Shown here: positions 54,954-64,000 of the stretch, one piece after another
Position numbering within the stretch: position 1 is the stretch's first letter
Layout: every line of letters starts with the position of its first letter
Assembly (NCBI GenBank): GCA_029204225.1
Contig: CM055097.1
Location: 769,699-833,698, forward strand
Source of the DNA: Diphasiastrum complanatum
Lineage: Eukaryota > Streptophyta > Lycopodiopsida > Lycopodiales > Lycopodiaceae
Direction: 5' to 3'
DNA: 64,000 nucleotides
Translations under genes and position numbers: made by a program
Notes under the pieces: generated by a model
What the model saw: the letters and a program-made list of their open reading frames with translations, nothing else
What the model was told of the DNA's origin: nothing
Database searches by the model: none

Positions 54954-55755
54954 TGTAAATAAATAATAACGACCATTAAAATGTGTTGCAAGGGCATGGC
55001 ATCTTGCGCGTATAAGCCCATGGCCCAATGAGCACGCAAGTTGAGTTGTAAATAGAATAATAGACTTGGGCCCCTTTGTATTAAAATAAAACTTGAGGCC
55101 CAAAGTCATTTTAAACTTAGAAGTCTATTATTTTAGAGTTGGGTCCAAAGGGAGACTCACATGAATCATGTGAAATCCAATGTACTTTTTTGAGACCTTT
55201 GGATCAAGTTGGGTCCAAGATGAATGGATAGGATTAGTGTACATATTAGCCAATAGTATTTTGGGGCAAGGGCCTTTCCCATTTATAAAAAGGCACCTCA
55301 TGTACTCTATTTTGGATGCTTAATGAGAAGGAGGAAACTCTACCATTTTTGGAAGAGCAACATCCTCATTTGCTATTCAATGCTTGCTATTGCTATTGTT
55401 GCTTCCTATTTGCTTTCAAATACATGCTTTCTTGGTTTCCATAGTTAATGTTTCTCCTTTAGCAAGTAAAATGAGCATTTGGGCTAACCTCCACTCTCAC
55501 TCTCACTCTCTATCTCACTCTCCCTTTCTTCTTCTCTCAATCTCTTCTATTCTTCTCTTCTCATTCACCAAAAACCATGATGAAGGTAGTTTAGGGGAGT
55601 AGACTTAGGGGTGTGTAGTGTTAGTGGTGGTAGAGTTAGGAAAAAGTAGGGAACTAACTAAAAGTAGCATCTATTCATAGTTAGGCACCTATCCAGTGTT
55701 CTAACCCTTGTTGACAAGTGGGAGGGCTATACTACGAGAGATCTTCGACCCTACA
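54954..55755 (+). repeat. LTR (about 800 bp) of a plus-strand Gypsy-type element inserted in Gypsy gag
   Basis: TGTAAATAA...CCCTACA, followed by a primer site. TATA box TATAAAAA at 55284-55291. CT-rich leader-like stretch at 55490-55560. Gag sequence of the minus-strand element stops at 54954 and resumes by about 55845. Only about 90 bp of the new element's interior remain. Confidence 0.65.
55284..55291 (+). promoter_or_regulatory. TATA box of LTR 54954-55755
   Basis: CATTTATAAAAAGGCACC, about 330 bp into the LTR. Confidence 0.55.
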
Positions 55756-55756
55756 G

Positions 55757-55774
55757 TGGCGCCATTGCCGGGTA
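55757..55774 (+). other. Primer-binding site
   Basis: TGGCGCCATTGCCGGGTA, one base past the LTR end; near match to the common plant Gypsy site. Confidence 0.8.
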
Positions 55775-55844
55775 TAGGTTTCCACTAACTTGAGCAATAA
55801 TCAGCTCTTGCTACAACTTTGTGATTTTTGCTCACAGCTGGGTG

Positions 55845-56045
55845 TTGTTGGTTGCCAAATGGAGTACCCAGCTGTCCAATGAGGCCCTAGTTATTACCGC
55901 GTCCTGGATGAATGTTCCCAAGGCTTGGTAGGTCGTCGTTAAGTCCATTGGAGTAGCTAGTACATTGACGCTTGTAGGAGTTCGTGTGCTAGTGGCCCCG
56001 ATGACCTGTACAATGCCGTTGTCGTCGTCTTCAATGAGGTTCTCC
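55845..56045 (-). pseudogene. Gypsy gag N-terminal fragment
   Basis: Open minus-strand stretch 'ENLIEDDDNGIVQVIGATST', then 'PMDLTTTYQALGTFIQDAVI', then 'SLDSWVLHLATNNTQL' and a stop where the inserted LTR element begins. Assigned by position upstream of the gag centre and by composition. Confidence 0.5.
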
Positions 56046-56480
56046 GGTTATCCATTAGGAGATATTAGAACTCAAAAGGGGCCCTTTGTCAAGATGTTGT
56101 TTTTGACTTCACACGCTTTCAACGCTTATGTGTCCCAATGAATGGTGTCCATCTGTGATGAACTGTAATAGTGGTTGACGGACGAAAATTATATTTAACT
56201 TTCCTGGCCAAATTTTTGTGATTTTCAAATATCCCGTTAGGCTGAACAAACAATTGTGATTGGACCACAGTTACTGCCCGAATACTCATATGCTGCCCAT
56301 CATTGTACCCTCGAGGTTGATTTGACGTCAATAGTCGTAAACTATAGTTAACTAATCCTTATAGTTTAGGAACTTCTTGTCATTCATAGGTATACCTCTT
56401 ATTTTCTTTATTCTATCTCTTATTTTGGATTGTCATTCTTAGGTCTACCTCACTTTTTTTTGCTACATTCTCTCCGTTCT
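56046..56480. other. Spacer
   Basis: No supported gene. Confidence 0.4.
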
Positions 56481-56507
56481 CAGCTTGCGTACTCGTATTT
56501 TCGACTA

Positions 56508-57845
56508 ATGGCTACACATAATCGGAGACCAAGAGGATCCATTGATGCAATCAATATTTGCAATGAAAAAAATGCAGAAGATCAATGGATACCAAGAATA
56601 TATCGAAAATATCAATGGATCTTGATGCATCCCTCTGCAAAAGGCTCATTCCGAAAAAGAAAAAGATCGGATTACATATATGAAAGCTCTTGAAAAGGCA
56701 GGATAATGGATTTTAAAGTATCACCTACCAGTTAACCTATCACTGAAGTTTTAGTTTAACATGCTTATCTTCACAATGAGCTCAACATTCATGATTTGAA
56801 TCCAAATGATAGAAAAAAATGCAATTGTAAGTTTTCAGATTTAATTTCTTTAGAGTTAGTATTTTCTTTAGATTATATTTTTCTTGTGATATTTTTGTTG
56901 GTTTTGCATATTTGTATCCATCAAATTTCGTTGAATGGCAAACAATTCAATCGATTGTAGGAATAATCAATGTCATACATTCGGATATCGGTATTTTACA
57001 ATATAAAGGTCGTTCTTCAAAATCACTTCAGGAGTTTTCTTTTATGATCACATCTATTTTCCTGAAAAAAATGGTTTAGTTGGTAGATTAGAGCCATATC
57101 CTTTACCAGATTTTTTGAGTGAGGAATGGATTTATTTTGATGCAGCAATTTCATAAAGTTTCCGATCTAGGCTATATATAGATATTCAGAGTATATTAAA
57201 ATGTAGCACTGGATCAAAGAATAATAGATTAAATTGGTATCTACCTTTTAATATTTTTCTTGATTTTTTTTTCAAATGCAATGTTCAGAGAACAAAAACA
57301 ATGTTTATTTGTAAGGACTTGAGTGCCGAAATAATCGTCGAGTTGTTGGATGATGGTTGGGATACAAAACAAAATCAGCAAGTTGAGTGTAGAGTATGTT
57401 ACTCATCCATGACATTTAGATATCACATTGAAAAACAAATGCTCACTTTGCTGTTGTATTATAGAAGATGGATAAAATGCAAAAATGTTTGGAAGCCACT
57501 TGATCAAGATTTTGGTATAAACCCTCAAGAGCAACTTCAGATAACAGTGAAAAGAAATGACAACATTCTTGCAATGGTTGAGGTTGAGGAAGATTGGTGT
57601 TTTAATCACATTCGATCAGAACTAGACATGTTGCAATTCGATCTACTTCAGTACTATCAATTTCGATTGAATGGTGTAAAGGTATGTTATGCCATATAAA
57701 AATATTTTTTTTTCTATTTCTAAGTGAATCAGTTTCATAAAATATATTAACTAAAATAATTTCTCTTGTGCAGGTAAGAGTAAGGCAAGAAGAACATATA
57801 AAACGCAAAGATATTGGAACATCCATTGAAATTGAAGATCCATAG
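56508..57845 (+). pseudogene. Spliced gene fragment of an unrecognised family, plus copy
   Basis: The first piece (56508-56730) reads 'NEKNAEDQWIPRIYRKYQW', 'ILMHPSAKGSFRKRKRS', then a TGA where the minus copy at 59.5 kb has Trp, then 'KGRIMDFK'. The middle (56760-57180) is coding-like with shifts: 'NELNIHDLNPNDRKKC' before a GTAAGT donor, and 'YFPEKNGLVGRLEPYPLPDF' after a TTCAG acceptor. The last two exons (57301-57681 and 57774-57845) join in phase across a 92-bp GT-AG intron. The copy looks partly decayed in the middle but has a clean 3' end. Confidence 0.5.
57301..57845 (+). CDS. Terminal two exons, about 150 residues, family unknown
   Basis: Exon 57301-57681 (127 codons) ends ...'RLNGVK'. 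The donor GTATGT at 57682 and acceptor CTTGTGCAG ending at 57773 give an in-phase join to 'VRVRQEEHIKRKDIG', 'SIEIEDP', stop at 57843. The exon probably starts a little upstream, after GTTCAG near 57289. The protein is rich in Trp, Asp and Glu ('DDGWDTKQNQ', 'WKPLDQDFGINPQEQLQ', 'VEVEEDWCFNHIRSELDML'). The final stretch, strand-helix-like with 'FRLNGVKV' before an RQEE turn, could be a ubiquitin-like fold, which is only an impression. No database family comes to mind. Confidence 0.5.
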
Positions 57846-57954
57846 ATTATGAACTATGGAATTTTGTATTACGTAATACAATTTTTTGTATACATCATTT
57901 ACCACTTTTTTTGTGAGGCTCTTTCATTTCTATGATCTCCATTTCCATGGTGCA

Positions 57955-58080
57955 AAACACAATGTAATTGCAATTGGATAATATGAGTTTTCGATATTGT
58001 CTCCATTTATTGTCTCTTGTAGGATATTGACATTATCTCCATTGGGGAGATCTTCAGTCACTTGAACTCCATTGACCACT
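57955..58080 (-). pseudogene. Minus-strand coding-like segment, repeat unit 1
   Basis: Minus strand reads 'VVVNGVQVTEDLPNGDNVNI', then 'LQETINGDNIENSYYPIAI'. It resembles the segment at about 58520-58660 ('FKCPKVSPTEIMHF', 'ETIKLVIENSYPVVVVE'). Confidence 0.4.
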
Positions 58081-58616
58081 ACAATCAGATATCGAATCGA
58101 TGCTTGCCCTTGTTGATGTCTCGTATATATCGATTGTATTTTTTGTCTTCATTGCCTTGGTCTGTATTGTCCTTGTCTTGGCGTATTTGGATTTGTTCAG
58201 AAGATGTTCTGATCAAAGCTTTGTTGTAACAAATCTAAGTTTGTTGCATGTTTGGATTGGTTGTGGCAAAGGTTTGATCAAATCATCTTTCTAAACTTAT
58301 CCAAAAAAAAACCATGGTAAAGGCAAGACAGACCAAGGCTATGGAAAATCGTAGAAATTGAAGATGAATGAATCATAACATGAATTAATAATAAAAAAAA
58401 AACAAGTAAGAACAACCATAGAAAACTGTATATATATCTCCATTAAAATTTTCTGTACATGTGTCTCATCCACATCAAGTGAGACAAATACTTAATCAGT
58501 ATCAACTGTCTATGATCTCTAAATCCATTTCTCTAGTTGGAAGTAGCTTGGGTGGAGAACACTCGACCACTACAACTGGATATGAATTTTCGATCACAAG
58601 CTTTATGGTCTCCTAC

Positions 58617-59635
58617 CTGAAGTGCATTATCTCCGTTGGGGAGACCTTTGGGCATTTAAACTGAAAAAAAATATAAACAGAGTGAAATGTAATTAATCAA
58701 AGATTAGTAAATATGAATTTGAATACGAAAAAAATAACAACACAATTAAAAGTTATTAATCGAAGATTACCTCTTCCAGATTTGGAAGTCCGACTTGTAA
58801 TGCAAGCCAATCAAAAAAGTGTTTGGTATTGCATATGGTATACCAACCACAACTGACAGAATCAACCTGCTGGGAGGACTGCAGAATCCAAATTTTAACA
58901 TTATGAGATATCGGATCAACGCGCATGATGTTATAATTAGATCTACAATGAAAAAAATACGCGTCAAACCGATATCCAAAAAATATTGTTTGAATATCAG
59001 ATCAGCACGCACATTATGAAAAGAAACCAAACAATAACTAAAAGGGCGCGTCAAATCGATATTGATAAATTTTTACCTCTGCATCAACAAATTTTAGCTT
59101 CGTATATGCTTTTGCATTTGGTACTAGAAAGAGTTCCAGTATTTTTTGGATATGGCTCCTAGCAATTTTGTGTGTGTGTGTGTGTAATATTAGAGTTCAT
59201 CTTTAAACAAACTGGATTACACACACCCTCATCATTGACGTATAAGGACAACACATATAAGCTCCAATGATCACTGCACTCAGAAATAATAAATTTATGA
59301 GAATCAATGTGAAATCAAAATTCATATGAAAAATTCAATATAATAAAATCTGTAAAAAAGACACTTACTTTGTTATGTATGACAGCACGAGAATTGGAGT
59401 CCCCAGTCTAACGTATTGGAACATATCATATGAAATCCAAAATTTTGACCTTCCAATAAGATCGAAATGATAGTTTTGACCTTTTGCTTTTTTGAAATGC
59501 TCCTCTTGATGATGGATGCATCAAAATCCAAGAGTTTTTTGAATATTTTCTTGGCACCCATAATCCATTATCATCTTTCTCGTTGATTAGAAGCACATAG
59601 TTGATTGAGGAGCACGGCTTCCTTGATGGCACCAT
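58617..59635 (-). pseudogene. Ulp1/C48-like cysteine protease gene, minus copy, at least five exon pieces
   Basis: Pieces in minus-strand order. First, 59440-59635: 'NEKDDNGLWVPRKYSKNSW', 'ILMHPSSRGAFQKSKRS', then after a one-base shift 'LGTPILVLSYITK' and a GTAAGT donor. Second, about 59185-59273: begins after TGCAG with 'DHWSLYVLSLYVNDEG', the likely catalytic His at 59267-59269. Third, 59077-59158: 'LELFLVPNAKAYTKLKFVDA'. Fourth, 58771-58942: 'NYNIMRVDPISHNVKIWIL', 'SQQVDSVSCGWYTICNTKHF', with Gln at 58867-58869 and Cys at 58849-58851. Fifth, 58617-58660. His, then Asp, then Gln five residues before Ser-Cys-Gly, is the C48 order; these enzymes cut SUMO-type conjugates. The full domain is not intact. 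Confidence 0.5.
59169..59185. repeat. (TG)n microsatellite
   Basis: 17 bp of TG in the gap between two protease-like exon pieces. Confidence 0.9.
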
Positions 59636-59699
59636 TCGTAATGTGCATGCAAAAATCTGAAACACTGAAATATGAATTTGAAAATCATGCGTAGACAAA

Positions 59700-60100
59700 A
59701 AGCCATGAATATGAGAAAATATGTTGGCATAACTTTAAAACACTGATCTATTTGGAGCCACGAATTAACTTCGGTTAACCCTGTTAACCATGACTTGACA
59801 ATGCATATACATTAATGGTACATCGATTTTCTCATCTCAACCATCTATCATATTCATTTTCAATATTTTTGGGTCTCTTTAGGCAGTGATGAGCTGGAAG
59901 GGCAGGCCTCATCAACCAATAACATTTCCAGATGCTTTCCGATGAAATAGCAATATATATTAAAAGTTTTTATTTTATTTATAAAAAAACATCTTTTTCA
60001 AAAGCCCTCTTCGGGCTCTAGGTTTCTCTAATGTTAGACAATTCCCCACTTGAAATCTAGTCTCAATCCCCATGTCCATCATTCCGATGACAAAAAACTT
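59700..60100. other. Spacer
   Basis: No supported gene. Confidence 0.4.
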
Positions 60101-60104
60101 ATTC

Positions 60105-61000
60105 CAGGTACATATAAGACTTCCATCAGCCAATCCATTTGTGTTTTACTAATTACAACAAGAACTTGACCTGTTCCTTCTGCTACAATAGGCTTGTTAT
60201 TGCCCACAAAGATGCTAATAGGAGGATCCAAATACTTGAAATCTCGAAGCATAGCATGTCCTCTCAGTCTTCTTTTGGAACTCCCTTTTTCCCTTGGTGT
60301 ATTGCTTCTTTGTTTGCTTCTGTCAATTTTGGGTATGATTTCATTGAGATGTCATGAGCAAAGCCATCTCTTGGTTAGATTGTCCTACCATTTTGCTTCT
60401 TCTTATCTGCATGATTCTTGCCATTGCTATCTCTAGAATTAATAAGTCTTATTTTTCATTTGCATATTGAGCTTTTATAACAACAATGGTGGTCTCAAAG
60501 GATTCAGGTAATCCTACAAGAAACAATACAGCTACATCCTTCTCTTTCATGGAAAATCCTAATGCTCCTAGCGCCTATGAGCATTCTTGAATCTCCTTAC
60601 ATAGGAGGTGATTGATTCGCCTTCTGCTACTGCCATATGTGTCAGCTCTTTCTACAAAACAATCCTGGAGGTCACTCCTACTCCATGATATAGATTCTAC
60701 AAAGTCTTCCAAACATCTTTGGGTGTTTTCATGTCTCTGACCTGTGCTATCTCCCAGAGACAGACAAATGATCGAGAGAGCCTCTTCATTCTCTCCTTGA
60801 ACAATCTCCTTTTCTCCACTATGTTAATCGACGTGCCTTCTTCGATTATCGCTTCTGTCTCGATGCCTGAGACAAGATCCCAGAGTCCTTTCTCATCTAG
60901 GATCAGCTGTATTTTCAATGACCATACATCGTAGTTTTCTTCTTCCAGCTTTTCAACTTGCCTTGTCTCCAACTATGAGCCATCCTTATTGGCGCTACAC
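60105..61000 (-). mobile_element. Degenerate Copia gag
   Basis: Minus strand 60697-60972 is a clean gag start: 'VEKLEEENYDVWSLKIQLIL', 'KGLWDLVSGIE', 'FVCLWEIAQVRDMKTPKDVW'. Further down the sequence continues with stops: 'ELTHMAVAEGESITSYVRRF' (about 60620) and 'ISIFVGNNKPIVAEGTGQVL' (about 60180), a segment near the protease in related elements. No LTR seen. Confidence 0.75.
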
Positions 61001-61717
61001 TGCTTGTCGCCTTTTTGCTGATTTGATAGCAGTAATGATGAACAATCCTTTACAAAAGATTGTTCGCACTCAATCCAATTAAATAATGTCAAGACTCTTA
61101 GAAAGTGCAACACACGTTTTGTGGGCCCATAACCCTTGTTGAGTGCTCAAGCATGCAATGATTAACTAATGATGCAACCAAAAGATTCACACATAAATTG
61201 TAATCATGCATCAATCTCTACAGCAAAATATTATAGTACTAAAAGACCTTTACATTAAAAAAATAGTACATAATCACTTCAGTGATGATTGCCAGCACAT
61301 GCAATCTCGATACACCATCTCTTCAGTACTCATCAAGAGGCATACACAAACTGCCAGGACATCACATATTTATCTTCTAGTTAACATGTTGCTACCACCT
61401 ATTACTCGCATCATTTCAGCCTAAACACAATCACATTATCTATCTAACTACCAACCACCTAATATGTCAACTGATCCTGAAACTACTCTTAACTAAATGA
61501 TCTACCAGAAAAATGTTCATTGATCTATGGCCTTAACAAAATTTTAGTAAAAAACCATAAAAAACTAGCAATCTTTGACTAAAACTCGTGAAAGAGAGAC
61601 ACGAGAGTCCCCTCCCAAAGATGGATATGCCCTCCTCGTAGGAGTCGACTTGGTACATCTTGTTGTATAGGTGGTGATCATGATGTGACCTCTCCATCTT
61701 GTATAAGGCCATACAAG

Positions 61718-61720
<3 letters not shown>
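61001..61720. other. Spacer left of the second germin copy
   Basis: No supported gene. Confidence 0.4.

Positions 61721-61780
<60 letters not shown>
61721..61780. repeat. (GA)30 microsatellite at left edge of germin duplication, copy 2
   Basis: 60 bp of pure GA, the longest such tract in the window. Confidence 0.97.
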
Positions 61781-61781
<1 letters not shown>

Positions 61782-62532
61782 GCTTCTATTGTGCTAACTC
61801 CCCCCTTCATTTCTCCTACACTCGATGTTCTTTTGCCCTATGAAATAGATGTTGAGGGGCACATCATGAAGGATGAGGCCAATGGTTGTGTGATCACTCG
61901 AAACTTTAGTAAGTAGTGAACATACTACTATTTTAAACCACCAAATAACATCCCCAAATTCAACAACACTTTCACAAAAGAACAATTCATGCCACTACTA
62001 CACTAAGATTTCAAATCTTGCAAGATTGATTTGTAAAGCCAATAGTTCAAAACACAAACGCGCTCTATAATGGGTCTACATACACCATCAAGGCTTTCTC
62101 ATTGACCTTACAATCCCAAGTTCCAACATCTCTTTATTATTTCTTAGAACTATTGTGCCCTTTCAAATGTTTCAAATCATGAAAGACTAACAACCAACAT
62201 GCACAAAACCAACAACTACCTACAGCAAAGCTTGCCTTGATATTGGAGATCACCCTGTTTTATTCCATACATGTGCACAGACATACTGTTTAAAATTACA
62301 TTCAAAATATTTTCTCCTGTAGATCTCGAGCTCTTTCTAACATCCACTAAGTCTCGAGGCACACATACATATAGAAGTCCAGATATCTTACATGTTACGA
62401 TTGGAAGCTTCAAAAGCATCCATGATTTGCATGACTGTAATACATCTGAGCTTATTTCTCCCATCAGTTAGTTACAACATCTTTAATACATCTGAACTTA
62501 TTTCTCCCATCAATTAGTTACAACATCTTTAA

Positions 62533-63201
62533 TCAAGAGCTGAACTTAGACTTGAGCCTCTCAACTTGCTTCTTGCCAATGTTAAACGCCTTCTCAAGTA
62601 CTGCATTACTAATGTCACTGCCAAACAATGCATTGGGTATCAGTTGAACTCCAGGATTCTGACTATTCAAGGCGGAGATGGCTAATGCGGGCACCTTGCC
62701 TACGTTGAGCTGAAAGTGCAGCAGACCTTTGGGAAAAATAAACAGGTCTCCTTTCTGTAGAGTTTGAGCAAACAAAGTGTTTGCTGTGTCCACAAACCCC
62801 ACATAAAGAGTGCCTTCAGCAAGATACAGGACTTCCGTAGCGCGCGGGTGAGTGTGGAGCGTCACCAGTCCTCCTGGTGCAAAGTCCAGACGTGCCATAG
62901 AGAGGCCGAGAGTGTTAAGAGCGGGGAATTGGGCTGCAAAAGCAGGAGTTACTGCAGACCCGGCTTTGTTAGAAGTGCTACCAGGCTTGCCTAACCCATG
63001 GAATGCGAAGTCCGAAGCATTCACAGTTGAGGGATCTTTGCAGATGAGACCATTCAATAGGATTGTGCTCTGTTGTGCCACACAAAAGTCCTGCAGCGGG
63101 TCAGCGTCGTTTGCAAGGACTGGGACAATAGTGAGACTGACAAATATGACGAATACGCAGAAGCCGGACTTCCTAGTTCCTCGAGCCGAAGAGTTGTTCA
63201 T
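62533..63201 (-). CDS. Germin-like protein, copy 2
   Basis: 222 residues, same length as copy 1, with signal peptide (1-30), Cys40 and Cys54, and all four metal ligands (His116, His118, Glu123, His162). The ten differences from copy 1 are mostly in the signal peptide and the C-terminal helix region; the cupin core is almost unchanged (one Arg/Gln and one Ala/Ser change). That suggests purifying selection or recent duplication. It lies 18.1 kb from copy 1 in the same orientation. TATA-like box about 350 bp upstream. Probably functional. Confidence 0.95.
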   Translation of the reverse strand: MNNSSARGTRKSGFCVFVIFVSLTIVPVLANDADPLQDFCVAQQSTILLNGLICKDPSTVNASDFAFHGLGKPGSTSNKAGSAVTPAFAAQFPALNTLGLSMARLDFAPGGLVTLHTHPRATEVLYLAEGTLYVGFVDTANTLFAQTLQKGDLFIFPKGLLHFQLNVGKVPALAISALNSQNPGVQLIPNALFGSDISNAVLEKAFNIGKKQVERLKSKFSS

Positions 63202-63551
63202 TGCAGCAAATGCGATTGCAGTCGGAGGGATTCAAGATTGCAGGTTACAAGATCAGGAACCAGAGCGCGAAGGTAAGCGATAACCAAAGTAATTTTTAGA
63301 TATGGAGATTATTGAACCGTGGTCAGTAGCTGAATTAACGGCATTAGGTAGGATATCGACCGTTTCACAGTAGCCTAACTTCCTTCGCAGGCTTAATTGT
63401 GATGTGGATACTTTGACTGCTAGCATGAAAGCTCAGGAGCACAAAGAGGACATCCAAGAAAAAACTCCCTGCAGAGGAAGATTGCAAGGGTGATCGTGAC
63501 ACTCTGGCTCTGAAATCAGCTGGTCTTGTTGTCGAAACTTGAACTCTAGGG

Positions 63552-63561
63552 CTTTTAAATA
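63552..63561 (-). promoter_or_regulatory. TATA-like box of germin copy 2
   Basis: Minus strand TATTTAAAAG in a block shared with copy 1; about 350 bp before the ATG. Confidence 0.45.
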
Positions 63562-63610
63562 CATGGCCATGGAGTCTGGGCATAGTCAACCAACAAGACT
63601 GCCTCCATGA

Positions 63611-63984
63611 ACGAAGTGTTTAGTGTCTTTTGCTGTGGGTCACAACCCACTTTTTTCACATTCATGCTCACTTATTGTAAAGGAATTCTCGGCCTTGCCT
63701 CTATGCAACCTAATGTGAGGTCATGTGAAAATGTGATGAAATATGCTCCCTCTAGCTGACATCAATATCTATTCCAAAAGGCAACTTACAAAACCACCTT
63801 GGCTGCTTTCAAGAGCAAATTAACTATCAAAAGGGCAGAGCCACTCAGGAAAATCCAAAAAATAGGCTTGCACCCAATACAACAACACCTAGTACAAAAC
63901 TTAGTCTAGACTCTCTACTATCAACATCCCTTCACCGCCCCTTTATCAAGCACCAACTAAAAGGTGGTTTTAGACAAACCATAT
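63611..63984. other. Spacer
   Basis: No supported gene. Confidence 0.4.
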
Positions 63985-64000
63985 ACACACACACACACAC
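63985..64000. repeat. (AC)n microsatellite running off the window
   Basis: 16 bp of AC up to the window end. Confidence 0.85.

Larger units (their letters stand above)
51690..56045 (-). mobile_element. Minus-strand Gypsy element (gag, protease, linker, RT), interrupted by an LTR
   Basis: From right to left: gag N-terminus (56045-55845), a plus-strand LTR insertion (54954-55755), gag centre and zinc knuckle (54950-54720), protease (about 53900-53600), a long acidic linker (53550-52543), and RT N-terminal half (52441-51958) with a frame break near 52150. Integrase and most of RT are missing. No LTR of its own found. Confidence 0.75.
61721..63610. repeat. Segmental duplication, copy 2
   Basis: Counterpart of 43088-44840, same orientation, about 18.7 kb away. 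The 3' flank next to the stop has a local tandem repeat ('CATCTGAACTTATTTCTCCC' type, 62440-62530) not present in copy 1. Confidence 0.85.

Noticed and set aside
1..64000. tRNA, rRNA or CRISPR arrays
   Set aside because: None seen. tRNA-like words are retroelement primer sites, and the repeats are LTRs or microsatellites.

Overview
The window is nuclear DNA of a land plant. Four intact or near-intact host genes (two PPR genes, a GNA-type lectin, two germin-like copies) sit in a sea of nested, decayed LTR retrotransposons with long AT-rich gaps and long GA/CT microsatellites. The abundance of old Copia and Gypsy debris, the PLS-type PPR with its 'MYAKCGSIDEAR' signature, and the small secreted lectin and germins would suit a large retroelement-rich genome. 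A fern or other seed-free vascular plant is my guess, held with low confidence. Nothing looks organellar or bacterial.

Layout. 1-1130: 3' part of a PLS-class PPR gene. 1444-8747: an LTR, then a nearly complete minus-strand Copia element (3053-8747) with both LTRs, primer site and polypurine tract; its reverse transcriptase is replaced by an unrelated ORF. It is inserted into a host-like ORF. 9066-10085: relic of an unrecognised, possibly transposase-related gene. 10306-10816: lectin gene with TATA box and a (CT)26 leader. 11.9-16.6 kb: Copia and Gypsy fragments and LTRs. 16.6-19.25 kb: a long Gypsy-type LTR. 20.3-21.05 kb: Gypsy fragment. 22822-24576: intact P-class PPR gene. 27.3-34.3 kb: stacked Copia and Gypsy fragments, including a 2 kb deleted Copia nested inside another element's RNase H. 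34.3-42.3 kb: a Gypsy element with a 2.8 kb 5' LTR but no RNase H. 43.1-44.85 kb and 61.7-63.6 kb: a segmental duplication carrying two germin-like genes. 45.7-47.0 kb: C-terminal piece of a non-LTR-type reverse transcriptase. 49-56 kb: LTR ends with tRNA primer sites and a minus-strand Gypsy. 56.4-59.7 kb: two oppositely oriented fragments of an unrecognised spliced gene family. The minus copy carries a His, then Gln and Cys arrangement like Ulp1/C48 SUMO proteases. 60.1-61.0 kb: Copia gag relic.

The host genes do not form a pathway. The PPRs act on organellar RNA, and the lectin and germins are secreted or apoplastic proteins. The most interesting parts are the Ulp1-like gene fragments at 56.4-59.7 kb, the Copia element with a foreign block in place of its RT, and the relic at 9.1-10.1 kb. 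The last may come from a cut-and-paste transposon class known to carry Ulp1 proteases, which is only a hypothesis here.
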